From: Candidatus Saccharimonadales bacterium
Lineage (GTDB): Bacteria; Patescibacteriota; Saccharimonadia; Saccharimonadales; Saccharimonadaceae
NCBI GenBank assembly: GCA_030146045.1
Contig: JASLDG010000005.1
Location: 1-22,758 of the forward strand
DNA length: 22,758 bases
Reading direction: 5' to 3'
Under the pieces are notes generated by a model. That model had not been told where the DNA came from. It did no database searches and saw only the letters and a list, made by a program, of their open reading frames with translations. Below, in pieces: positions 6,477 to 13,940 of this stretch (position 1 is the stretch's first letter; every line of letters begins with the position of its first letter). Made by a program: the position numbers and the translations under genes.

Positions 6477-7664
6477 TTAGTATTCTTTCATCTTAAGAAG
6501 GGAGCGTGTAGTTGACATGTGTTTGTTGATCGTCTTTTCCTGCTCGGCGCTAACTGCATGGCCATGCTTGATTATCTCAAGGGATCGTCCGAGGTTTTTG
6601 GCAGTAAGTGCCACGATGCCTCCTAAATTGGCTTTCCCATATTGCTTATCTGGGTATGTCGAACTTGTTTCTATTTTCTGAGTGGATGCAATAATAGTAT
6701 GTCGGTTTTCTAAGCTTTGTGTTTCAGAGGTGATCTTTGCGATCGTGCGATCAGTGATATCGGCTCTTTGTCCTAAACTATACAATGCAAGAATACGCGG
6801 ATGGATTGATGGATTATGCAGGAGATTTGGCTGAATTTTACTATGAAAAGCATACATATAGTCGGGTAGGCCTATCGCCTGAGGCTCGTGAATAGTGCTG
6901 CTAAGGTAAGGTGCGACGCGATTGAGCGTTGAAATACTTTGTACAATGCAGGAGGTGTCATAGTTATGTGATTGCGCGGTGTAGAGCGCGAGCAAGCCTA
7001 TGCCGAGTCTGGGATCAAGTTTTTTGTCATGTAGGCCGAACTCATCAAGCGCCACGCCATTGGTTCTCGTGCGGGATAAAAGAAAACGGTGTGGGAGCTG
7101 ATTGAGGGTGCTGATTTCATGACGAATGTTTATTTGGTTAAATATCTTTTCATAGGGAAGTATGAGCTCACCTTCTCTCTTATTGGTGAAAAGTGCCAGC
7201 TCTTTTTTCGTTGATAAACTATCATTTTGGCGACATTCGCTACATGTCGAGATACCAGCCGCCGACTCGGCAATGGTGATGCTGCATCGCGAACATACGG
7301 TAAAATACTCCTCTGTCTGATAGATATAACCTTTCCTAAGAGCTTTTTCTATAGTGCACTTCGCCCATTCACTAAACATAGGGTCATCGTCTGTCAGGGA
7401 CGCATATTCTTTGTTTTTTGGTTGGATATATTGCTGGAAAAAAGTACTTTCGTATTTTTGATGCAGCCGCTCACTTGGTGTAGTCATGTTTGTTTTATGA
7501 AATGACCCTACGTTATTCCAATTATAAATCTCTGGCGCATCAGGACTATAGAGGATATTCAAAGCTTGAGCAGCAAGCACCCCGACGGCTTTGTAGGGCT
7601 TTTCATCAAGTGAAAACTCCTGGTTTTGTACCGCAGCGTTGGTAAAAAGAATACTTGTTTCCAT
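6477..7664 (-). CDS. Degenerate class I aminoacyl-tRNA synthetase-like protein with zinc ribbon
   Basis: The 395-residue protein is not a known enzyme to me, but its middle part resembles class I synthetases of the Met/Ile/Val/Leu type. DDDPMFSEW (92-100) and KALRKGYIYQTEEYF lead into a zinc knuckle C124-x2-C127-x13-C141-x2-C144, as where those enzymes read their CP insertion. LLSRTRTNG (195-203) stands where KMSKS-x-GN would be expected, followed by a D-P-R-L-G-I-G-L-L-x-L-Y segment. No HIGH motif is visible near the N-terminus, so aminoacyl-adenylate chemistry is doubtful. Its ATG overlaps the stop of the preceding hydrolase gene as TAATG, so the two are coupled. Base composition is more AT-rich than the NAD genes. 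Function unknown; the homology is by eye. Confidence 0.5.
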   Translation of the reverse strand: METSILFTNAAVQNQEFSLDEKPYKAVGVLAAQALNILYSPDAPEIYNWNNVGSFHKTNMTTPSERLHQKYESTFFQQYIQPKNKEYASLTDDDPMFSEWAKCTIEKALRKGYIYQTEEYFTVCSRCSITIAESAAGISTCSECRQNDSLSTKKELALFTNKREGELILPYEKIFNQINIRHEISTLNQLPHRFLLSRTRTNGVALDEFGLHDKKLDPRLGIGLLALYTAQSHNYDTSCIVQSISTLNRVAPYLSSTIHEPQAIGLPDYMYAFHSKIQPNLLHNPSIHPRILALYSLGQRADITDRTIAKITSETQSLENRHTIIASTQKIETSSTYPDKQYGKANLGGIVALTAKNLGRSLEIIKHGHAVSAEQEKTINKHMSTTRSLLKMKEY

Positions 7665-8572
7665 TATCGTGTCGCTGCTTTTATGTAGTCAGTTACCACT
7701 TGTGAAAGCTCGCGTTCCCTCAGAGTAAAATTGTGATCTGCGTCGGGTATAATATAGCTAGAAAGGGTGTTTTCGCGCGACAAACGTTCGATCGCCTCCC
7801 GTGGTGAGACGATTGTACCGAAATCATTAGCACCGTATATAGCTGCAATATTGGGATGTTGTATAGCTTTGAAACGTTTGAAACTTCCACTATCTTCACT
7901 ACGAGCGAAAGGAAAAATGTCATAGTCGCTACCAGGCATTAGCAGCTCACGAAGACTACGTTGTGATATAGGGTGATCTCCAGGAAAGTCGGGTACGAGT
8001 GACATTGCCATTTGCTGGTCGGTATTTTTTTGAGCAAGGAGTTTTTCGGTTGTGATTAATCCATGATCGCTATAGCGTTGGCGTTGTAGGCTAACGTCGT
8101 CGCCTCCTCCAACGAGCACAAGGCTGGCGATGGAATTTAATTGATTTGGTTCCTGGGTTGCCCAGATGACGACTTTGTTTGCTCCAGTTGAGTGACCTAC
8201 AAGGTGAATTTTTTCATACCGTTCCTCAGTAGCCCATGAGACAACAGCACTAATGTCATACGACGATTCTGTAATAAGCTCATACGTCATACCGCTGGTT
8301 ATAGTTTTTCCACTTGTCGTGTCGAATTTTGTTATATAACCTGCACCACGATTGTTAAAAGTTAATAGATCTACATCTTTATCAGCAAGTGTTGATGCTA
8401 GTGTATTAGAGAGTGACGGACGTCGAATAATTGATGAGCTTCCTGCACCGTGAATTAGTACGACAAGTTCTTTATGTAAAGGTTTTTCAAGCGAGTTATG
8501 CGAATAAAGGAGGCTTGGTAATAGGAGGCCGTCCTGGGTTGCTATAAGAAAATGGGAAAGAGTAAAATTCAT
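7664..8572 (-). CDS. Alpha/beta hydrolase
   Basis: A 302-residue alpha/beta hydrolase. HGAGSS (41-46) provides the oxyanion turn, GHSTG (126-130) holds the nucleophile S128, and D250 (YGANDFG) and H280 (DADHNF) complete a likely triad. The G-H-S-T-G elbow with a N-N-R-G-A-G segment after strand 4 recalls DUF1749-like and serine aminopeptidase-like esterases, but the substrate is unknown. It is the first gene of a two-gene unit; its TAA overlaps the ATG of the synthetase-like gene. The start lies 43 bases from the divergent nucleotidyltransferase gene. A -10-like TATAGT at 8584-8589 on the minus strand ends 11 bases before the ATG, so the leader would be very short. AT-rich like its neighbours. 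Confidence 0.8.
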   Translation of the reverse strand: MNFTLSHFLIATQDGLLLPSLLYSHNSLEKPLHKELVVLIHGAGSSSIIRRPSLSNTLASTLADKDVDLLTFNNRGAGYITKFDTTSGKTITSGMTYELITESSYDISAVVSWATEERYEKIHLVGHSTGANKVVIWATQEPNQLNSIASLVLVGGGDDVSLQRQRYSDHGLITTEKLLAQKNTDQQMAMSLVPDFPGDHPISQRSLRELLMPGSDYDIFPFARSEDSGSFKRFKAIQHPNIAAIYGANDFGTIVSPREAIERLSRENTLSSYIIPDADHNFTLRERELSQVVTDYIKAATR

Positions 8573-8580
8573 TGATGATA

Positions 8581-8609
8581 TTGACTATACTATGTATATA
8601 TTTTATCAT
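8581..8609 (+). promoter_or_regulatory. Nucleotidyltransferase promoter, overlapping the divergent hydrolase promoter
   Basis: TTGACT (8581-8586), 17 bases, TATCAT (8604-8609), then six bases to the ATG at 8616. The minus-strand -10 candidate of the hydrolase (TATAGT, 8584-8589) overlaps this -35, so the two promoters probably exclude each other. Confidence 0.6.
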
Positions 8610-8615
8610 AGCGAT

Positions 8616-9446
8616 ATGAAAAAAGAAAGTTCTCGCAAGACTTACACAACGCTTTCAACGAATAAATCCATGAATAACGCGCTGTATCGTGATCGAGATA
8701 GTCTTCCTTTTGAGGCGGTATATCCACTGATTAATTTTTCCGATGATCATATAGAAGTTGATGATAATACAAAAAAATTAGAGAAATGCCTAGCGGGAAA
8801 TTTTTGGTTTCAGAAAGCAAACTCAATTCAGCGTCAATCCATGTTGGATAGGGTAGTTAATATAAACAAAAATTTGCAAATTATTTTGGATTTTATAGAA
8901 AGTAAATATGGACACCTTGGACAATCGTGTGTGCATGTGTCATTGGCGGGGTCGTACTTGTATTCGGAACATCCGGGTGATATCGATCTTGATGTAGTGC
9001 TTGAAGGGTCTTTTTTTGACTACAGCTATTTCAATGAAGGCATCGAGATTCTTGACATGACAGACAGTATTAGCAAGGTATCTCTTACAGTTATGGGCGA
9101 GGATAATATTCTCGGAAAGCGACATATTCCTTCGATGATTGAGAACGATGGATTTATTCACCAAGACACGATTATTCGAGAAATTCTTGTGGCTCCGATG
9201 CGCAATGTGACAGTTTACGGGAAGCCGTTTGCCGTACCTTCTTCTCTGGATAGTAAAAATATTTTAGCGCGTATTGCTCGCCAGCTCTATTTTGCATCTC
9301 TGACACTCCAGGGAAAGATACCGTATTATAATGAGGATCCATTGAAAACTAAAAAGGCGCTCAGTAGAATCAATGAAGCGCATGATATTTTAGAATGGCT
9401 TTACATGTCGATGGATGGCGAATCGAAGGTGAAAGATAGCTTATAG
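8616..9446 (+). CDS. Nucleotidyltransferase-fold protein
   Basis: The 276-residue protein has the polymerase-beta-type nucleotidyltransferase signature: G112-S113 followed by D122-I-D124-L-D126 (LAGSYLYSEHPGDIDLDV), after a strand and helix as in that fold. The third carboxylate strand is not obvious; the expected position may be the S of KVSLTVMG, so activity is uncertain. The C-terminal part is helical. Similar proteins act as antibiotic adenylyltransferases, tRNA nucleotidyltransferases or toxin-type enzymes, and I cannot choose among these. The start at 8616 is preferred over the in-frame ATG at 8592 because the latter lies inside the promoter spacer and 8616 fits a leaderless start. It is divergent from the hydrolase/synthetase-like pair and shares its AT-rich composition. 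Confidence 0.7.
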   Translation: MKKESSRKTYTTLSTNKSMNNALYRDRDSLPFEAVYPLINFSDDHIEVDDNTKKLEKCLAGNFWFQKANSIQRQSMLDRVVNINKNLQIILDFIESKYGHLGQSCVHVSLAGSYLYSEHPGDIDLDVVLEGSFFDYSYFNEGIEILDMTDSISKVSLTVMGEDNILGKRHIPSMIENDGFIHQDTIIREILVAPMRNVTVYGKPFAVPSSLDSKNILARIARQLYFASLTLQGKIPYYNEDPLKTKKALSRINEAHDILEWLYMSMDGESKVKDSL

Positions 9447-9463
9447 CTAAGTATATCGAAGAC

Positions 9464-10222
9464 ATGCTAATCGATTCTCACTGTCATATTCACGATCACG
9501 AATTTTATACTGCCGAACGGGCTGAAGAAGTCTATGAACATGCCGTTGCCAATGCTGTAGATATGCTCTGTGTCGGGACGAGCCAGCCGGATTCGCGAGC
9601 GGCGGTTGCTTTTGTGGGGTTACATGACCACACATGGGCGATCGTGGGAGTGCATCCACATGAAACGAAGGATGGTGTGGCGGATATAGGGGCGCTTTTG
9701 GGCGAGAAACTACCTAAAATCGTCGGAATTGGGGAGATTGGCCTCGATTATTACTATAATCATTCACCACGCGAGGCGCAGATTGCCGGATTGGAGCAGC
9801 AGCTTCAGTGGGCTATAGACTATCAACTTCCGGTGAGCTTTCATGTGCGTGAGGCGTATGATGAATTTTGGCCGATTTTTGATAATTTCAAGGGCGTACG
9901 CGGGGTATTGCATAGTTTTACGGATGTACCGATACATCTCGAAAAGGCGCTTGAGCGCGGACTTTACATAGGGGTGAATGGCATTTCGACATTTGCGCGT
10001 GATAAGCAGGATATGTTTGCGGCTGTACCGCTTGAGCGAATGTTGCTGGAAACTGATGCACCCTTCTTGACACCAGTGCCAAAACGTGGTAATATGAATG
10101 AGCCAGCATTTGTTAGATATGTGGCGGCGTATCATGCGCACGCCAGGGGTATATCACTTGAGGAAATTTCTCAAGTGACGTCGGCAAATGCCATGAGCTT
10201 ATTTGCTCTCTCGACGAGGTGA
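9464..10222 (+). CDS. tatD: TatD family metal-dependent hydrolase (deoxyribonuclease)
   Basis: The 252-residue protein shows the full TatD metal site: H6 and H8 (DSHCHIH), E91 (GIGEIGLDYY), H127 (SFHVRE), H150 (VLHSF) and D198 (LLETDAPFLTP). Family members are 3'-5' exonucleases or DNases involved in DNA repair and turnover; length is normal. The start is immediately before the H-x-H motif. It lies 17 bases after the nucleotidyltransferase gene; a weak -10 (TATATC, 9452-9457) six bases before the ATG suggests its own leaderless promoter. Composition returns to that of the core genome here, marking the right edge of the AT-rich island. Two small genes follow. Confidence 0.93.
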   Translation: MLIDSHCHIHDHEFYTAERAEEVYEHAVANAVDMLCVGTSQPDSRAAVAFVGLHDHTWAIVGVHPHETKDGVADIGALLGEKLPKIVGIGEIGLDYYYNHSPREAQIAGLEQQLQWAIDYQLPVSFHVREAYDEFWPIFDNFKGVRGVLHSFTDVPIHLEKALERGLYIGVNGISTFARDKQDMFAAVPLERMLLETDAPFLTPVPKRGNMNEPAFVRYVAAYHAHARGISLEEISQVTSANAMSLFALSTR

Positions 10223-10256
10223 CATAACTGTCAAACATATCAACGAGGAGGATTCT

Positions 10257-10562
10257 ATGTCTGAAATCGCGACAACACCTCAAATCCGTGGGCAAAATCC
10301 CTATCAAGCGCGTAAAAGGCGCCGAGGTGCTTATCGAGAAAACTTCGCACAACCTGCAACCCAGGCTGATATGTTCAAGAACCCTGAAACTGCAGCGCTG
10401 CTGCACGAGGCGCTTGCTGCACAGCCGGCACAAGCACCACTTCTTCCGCCTGAAGCCGTACCGCGACCTCCGCAACCTGAATTTGCGATTGTCAAGAATC
10501 TTGGCGAACGCCTTGACCGATTTCGTACAACGGTACCTGTACATGATTCGGAGGCGGCATAA
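10257..10562 (+). CDS. Unknown 101-residue basic/proline-rich protein
   Basis: I do not recognise this protein. It starts MSEIATTPQIRGQNPYQARK, has a run of arginine and lysine near residues 19-24, then an alanine/proline-rich central part with several P-x-x-P turns (about 55-75), so it is probably largely disordered. The start is decided by GAGGAGG at 10245-10251, six bases or so upstream; an in-frame ATG at 10203 lies inside tatD and lacks such a site. It follows tatD by 34 bases and its TAA overlaps the next ATG (TAATG), so the three genes probably share a transcript. Codon use is like that of its neighbours. Confidence 0.7.
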   Translation: MSEIATTPQIRGQNPYQARKRRRGAYRENFAQPATQADMFKNPETAALLHEALAAQPAQAPLLPPEAVPRPPQPEFAIVKNLGERLDRFRTTVPVHDSEAA

Positions 10563-11032
10563 TGAGTCTATTTGGTAAACTCTACGAGCTTTTTGTTGGC
10601 GCCCCGATGCCGCATGTCGAAGCGCCAAAAATACCTTCAATGCCCCATCTTTCACTTCCTACGGCGCCCAAGGAGCCGCGCCGCTTGACGACGCGCGAAC
10701 TGATTCAGCGCGAGAGTGAGATTGGCGGGACACTTTTTGGGGAAGTCCCCCAGGGGTATCGCCGCGAATTCTTTAATCTTGACCCAACGACCTGGATTTG
10801 GCACGAGGAATGGTATGATCAGAAGCGCCAGCGACAAACGACAACAACGCGTTATGAAGTGCACGAAAATGGTGTTTTGAAAGCGCAAGAAGGTGCTCGC
10901 TATAACTTCATTGAAGGACAAGAGCTCGAAAACTTTATGTTAGCAACGCGCATGTATTACGACAAAGTGGCACGCGATATCTATCGCTGCGACCCAGCAA
11001 CAGGCCAGCGCTTGCAGGCACGAGCGGCATAA
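10562..11032 (+). CDS. Unknown 156-residue protein
   Basis: I do not recognise a family. A proline-rich N-terminal third (about 15-40) is followed by a compact region with many aromatics: REFFNLDPTTWIWHEEW near 68-84, a basic stretch Q-K-R-Q-R-Q, and a C-terminal helix with Y-Y-D-K-V-A-R-D-I-Y. No membrane segment, signal peptide or metal motif is seen. Translation is coupled to the previous small gene through TAATG. The pairing of a basic disordered protein and an aromatic-rich partner suggests that they interact, but this is inference. Next gene begins 21 bases later behind its own -10 box. Confidence 0.7.
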   Translation: MSLFGKLYELFVGAPMPHVEAPKIPSMPHLSLPTAPKEPRRLTTRELIQRESEIGGTLFGEVPQGYRREFFNLDPTTWIWHEEWYDQKRQRQTTTTRYEVHENGVLKAQEGARYNFIEGQELENFMLATRMYYDKVARDIYRCDPATGQRLQARAA

Positions 11033-11034
11033 TT

Positions 11035-11043
11035 TGCTATACT
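11035..11043 (+). promoter_or_regulatory. Extended -10 promoter of the cysteine desulfurase operon
   Basis: TGCTATACT (TG-N-TATACT) overlaps the end of the previous gene. Ten bases separate it from the ATG at 11054, giving a leader of only about four bases and no Shine-Dalgarno site. Confidence 0.5.
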
Positions 11044-11053
11044 TAATGAAGTA

Positions 11054-12214
11054 ATGAGCATGCCAAAGACCGATATTTATCTTGACTATGCCGCTGCGAC
11101 ACCGATCGATCAGCGGGTGCTTGCGGCGATGATGCCGTATTTTAGTGAGCGGTTTTATAATCCATCGAGTCCCTACGAGCCCGCCGTACAGGTGCGCTAT
11201 GAATACAACCAGGCAAAGGCGACGATTGCACGAGCAATTGGTGCTGTACCTGATGAATTAGTGATGACTGCTGGGGCGACTGAGTCAATCAACTTAGCTT
11301 TTTCAGTGGCTGAAGGTCATGTGGTAGTACCGGCAATTGAGCATCATGCAGTACTTTCAGCGGCACGACAACATGATTACACTGAAGTTGCAGTTGACGC
11401 CCGCGGTCGTGTAACAGTAGAGGCGCTGAAGGCGGCGATTCGTCCCGATACGACATTAGTGAGCGTAGCGCTTGCGAATAACGAGTTGGGAACGCTTCAG
11501 CCGATCAGTGATATCGCTCGGATGATTGCAGGTGTACGCGAAGAGCGTCGAGTGAGTGGCAACAAGATACCACTTTATATGCACAGTGATGCGTCGCAAG
11601 GGGCAGGATTGATTGATATTCAGACTGCACGGCTGGGTGTTGATCTGTTAACACTTAACGCGGCGAAAGTCTATGGCCCCAAACAAGTTGGTCTTTTGTG
11701 GGCACACCGGCATGTGGTAATTCAGCCGACAGTCGTTGGGGGCGGTCAAGAGCGGGGATTACGGAGCGGAACTGAAAACGTAGCGGGCACTATCGGGTAT
11801 GCGACAGCCATGGCGCAAGCAACTGATCAGCGTAAGCGTGAATCAAAGCGTCTTCGTGACCTTCGCGATCAGCTACAGAAAAAAATCACTACCGCACTTC
11901 CTGACACACTTGTATTGGGTGATCAATCACATCGTCTGCCGAACTTCTTGACAGTCGCATGGGGTGGGATTGACGCTGAACGCTTGATTTTTGTCTTAGA
12001 GCAACGAGGCGTGTATGTGGCAACCGGGAGCGCCTGTGCAGCTAATAGCGGTACGCGCTCGCATGTGTTGACGGCAATTGGTCTCACTGACAGTGAGGCT
12101 GATGGTAGCTTGCGTTTGAGTCTCGGCGCGAGTACTGATCAAGCAGCTGTCGATCAAGCAGCGGATGAAATTACTCGCGCGGTTATCGCTGAACGCGAAC
12201 GGAGCAAGCGATGA
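11054..12214 (+). CDS. Cysteine desulfurase (NifS/IscS class)
   Basis: A 386-residue PLP enzyme that takes sulfur from cysteine. LDYAAATP at the N-terminus, EHHAVL (96-101), SDASQGAG (178-185), the PLP lysine K205 in NAAKVYGPK, the R-S-G-T-E-N motif (237-242) and the persulfide cysteine C328 in ATGSACAANS are all present. The residue before the lysine is alanine where IscS and NifS usually have histidine, and the glycine after GPK is glutamine. It overlaps the DUF218 gene by four bases, which in turn overlaps mnmA. This suggests a dedicated sulfur donor for tRNA thiolation, like YrvO-MnmA of Bacillus. A role in Fe-S assembly is the alternative. The ATG at 11060 is another possible start. Confidence 0.9.
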   Translation: MSMPKTDIYLDYAAATPIDQRVLAAMMPYFSERFYNPSSPYEPAVQVRYEYNQAKATIARAIGAVPDELVMTAGATESINLAFSVAEGHVVVPAIEHHAVLSAARQHDYTEVAVDARGRVTVEALKAAIRPDTTLVSVALANNELGTLQPISDIARMIAGVREERRVSGNKIPLYMHSDASQGAGLIDIQTARLGVDLLTLNAAKVYGPKQVGLLWAHRHVVIQPTVVGGGQERGLRSGTENVAGTIGYATAMAQATDQRKRESKRLRDLRDQLQKKITTALPDTLVLGDQSHRLPNFLTVAWGGIDAERLIFVLEQRGVYVATGSACAANSGTRSHVLTAIGLTDSEADGSLRLSLGASTDQAAVDQAADEITRAVIAERERSKR

Positions 12215-12819
12215 TCAAAGGCATCATTGCGGTCGTTGTGGCGGTTACGATCGTCATTGTAGGGCTGTCGGTGTATTTGGCACCGGATGGGCTCAAATCG
12301 TGCGGCGGACGACCTGACCCAAGCAAGTTCGATTGTCAGCGAGTTGATGCAATTGTAGCAGTCAGTGGTGGAGACACGAGCGCACGTACTGCCCAGGCGA
12401 TTGATATGTATCATAAAGGATGGGCGCCGACGCTGATTTTTTCAGGCGCTGCTGCTGACAAGTCGGGGCCAAGTAATGCTGAAGTGATGGAGAAGCAAGC
12501 TCTGGCGGCTGGTGTTCCCGCATCGGCCATCCTGCTTGATGACACATCGGAAACAACTACGCAAAATGCCGTCAATAGCCATAATATTTTCGAACAGCAA
12601 GGTATTCATTCGGTTATTCTGGTAACGTCAGCATACCACCAGCGTCGCGCAGGGCTTGAATTCGGCAAGCGAGCTGGCTCATCGATCCGTATTATTAACC
12701 ACCCGGTTGCTACTGATAACCAGTGGTCGAATGTATGGTGGCTCACGCCAACTGGCTGGTGGTTGGCGTTGACTGAGTTTGTCAAAATCATTGCATTTTA
12801 TATTGGAGGTACCAGGTGA
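12211..12819 (+). CDS. DUF218 / YdcF-SanA-like membrane-anchored protein
   Basis: The 202-residue protein begins with one membrane segment (about 3-24) and continues with a DUF218 domain: V-D-A-I-V-A-V-S-G-G near 42-51, S-A-R-T-A-Q-A near 54-60, then T-T-Q-N-A-V-N-S and V-T-S-A-Y-H-Q-R-R, the family's conserved blocks. SanA/YdcF/ElyC proteins are linked to envelope integrity, but their reaction is not settled. The ATG overlaps the desulfurase stop (ATGA) and its own stop overlaps the GTG of mnmA (GTGA), so it is embedded in a thiolation operon despite no obvious link. A coupling for expression level alone is possible. Confidence 0.85.
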   Translation: MIKGIIAVVVAVTIVIVGLSVYLAPDGLKSCGGRPDPSKFDCQRVDAIVAVSGGDTSARTAQAIDMYHKGWAPTLIFSGAAADKSGPSNAEVMEKQALAAGVPASAILLDDTSETTTQNAVNSHNIFEQQGIHSVILVTSAYHQRRAGLEFGKRAGSSIRIINHPVATDNQWSNVWWLTPTGWWLALTEFVKIIAFYIGGTR

Positions 12820-13844
12820 CGCGCGTGTATGTTGGTATGAGCGGTGGCGTTGACTCGAGTTTGACGGCAGCACTGCTCGTTGAGCAAGGGTATGATGTGA
12901 CGGGTGTCTACATGAAAAACTGGAGTCAGGATTTACCTGGTATGCGATGTCCATGGGCGGAAGATTTGGCTGATGCGAAGCGAGTGGCGGTACAGCTTGG
13001 GATTGATTTCAAGGTATTTGATTTCGAGCAGGAATACCGCGATAAAGTCGTCCAGTATATGATTGATGAGTACAAGCTCGGCCGTACGCCAAACCCAGAT
13101 ATTATGTGCAATCAAGAAGTGAAGTTCCGCTTGTTTTTGGATGCTGCACTTGCCGACGGCGCAGATATGATTGCAACGGGCCACTACGCGCAAACGCGTG
13201 ACGGTAAGCTACTGCGGGCGGTTGATGATAATAAAGACCAAACATATTTTCTGTATCGCGTCACCAACCACGCGCTCGAGCGAACGCTCTTTCCGTTGGG
13301 TGGGTTTACGAAGCCTGAGGTACGCGTCATGGCCGAAGAACGCGGGCTCTATACGGCACGCAAAAAAGAGAGTATGGGGATTTGTTTTGTTGGCAGTATC
13401 GGTATTCGGGACTTTTTGAGCCAATATGTTGAAACCGAACCTGGGCGTATCGTTGATACGGCATCGGGTATGGTATTGGGTCAGCATGATGGCGCGATTT
13501 TTTATACGCTGGGTCAGCGTCACGGACTCGATGTTGGCGGTGGACTCCCGTATTATGTGGTAGGTAAAAGTATGGACAAGAACGAAGTCTATGTCTCGAC
13601 AAACCTGCAGGATGAAGCTTTGTGGCGCCAGGCAATTACGTTGGCTGCCCCTCATTGGATTAGCGGCCAGCAGCCACGTGATGGCGACTATCAGATTCGT
13701 GTGCGTCATCGTGCGCCACTTGTAACCGCTCGGCTTGAGGGCGATACATTTCGATTAACTGATGCTCAGCGTGCGGTGACACCAGGACAATCGGTAGTTG
13801 TGTACGACGGCTACGTGTGCCTTGGCGGCGGTATCGTAGTATAG
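12816..13844 (+). CDS. mnmA: tRNA-specific 2-thiouridylase
   Basis: Makes 2-thiouridine at position 34 of Lys, Glu and Gln tRNAs. The 342-residue protein has the PP-loop SGGVDSS (9-15), catalytic C98 (PNPDIMCNQEVKF) and the sulfur-carrying C190 (SMGICFVG), plus the C-terminal GQHDGAIFYTLGQRHGL segment. The start is a GTG at 12816, decided by GGAGGT at 12805-12810 and by the fact that the family sequence begins immediately. No Tus relay genes are in the window; the operon partner is a cysteine desulfurase, so direct sulfur transfer is likely. A possible hairpin follows the stop. Confidence 0.96.
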   Translation: MTRVYVGMSGGVDSSLTAALLVEQGYDVTGVYMKNWSQDLPGMRCPWAEDLADAKRVAVQLGIDFKVFDFEQEYRDKVVQYMIDEYKLGRTPNPDIMCNQEVKFRLFLDAALADGADMIATGHYAQTRDGKLLRAVDDNKDQTYFLYRVTNHALERTLFPLGGFTKPEVRVMAEERGLYTARKKESMGICFVGSIGIRDFLSQYVETEPGRIVDTASGMVLGQHDGAIFYTLGQRHGLDVGGGLPYYVVGKSMDKNEVYVSTNLQDEALWRQAITLAAPHWISGQQPRDGDYQIRVRHRAPLVTARLEGDTFRLTDAQRAVTPGQSVVVYDGYVCLGGGIVV

Positions 13845-13900
13845 AGTCTGGTTATATGACGGTTTCTTTGGATGAACGAGCTGGTAGGAGACTCTTCTTT
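13843..13900 (+). terminator. Possible long-loop terminator after mnmA
   Basis: AGAGTCT at 13843-13849 can pair with AGACTCT at 13889-13895, followed by TCTTTTT. The 39-base loop is large and has no clear inner helix, so the call rests on the T-rich tail and the position after the operon. Confidence 0.3.
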
Positions 13901-13901
13901 T

Positions 13902-13910
13902 TGCTACACT
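13902..13910 (+). promoter_or_regulatory. Extended -10 promoter of the SulP gene
   Basis: TGCTACACT (TG-N-TACACT), with no convincing -35. It would give a leader of about 24 bases without a Shine-Dalgarno sequence before the ATG at 13941. Confidence 0.4.
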
Positions 13911-13940
13911 AAGTCTACGAAGCTGTAACTAAAAACAAAC

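Noticed and set aside
8592..8615. Earlier ATG of the nucleotidyltransferase gene
   Set aside because: It falls between the -35 and -10 boxes, so it would not be transcribed.
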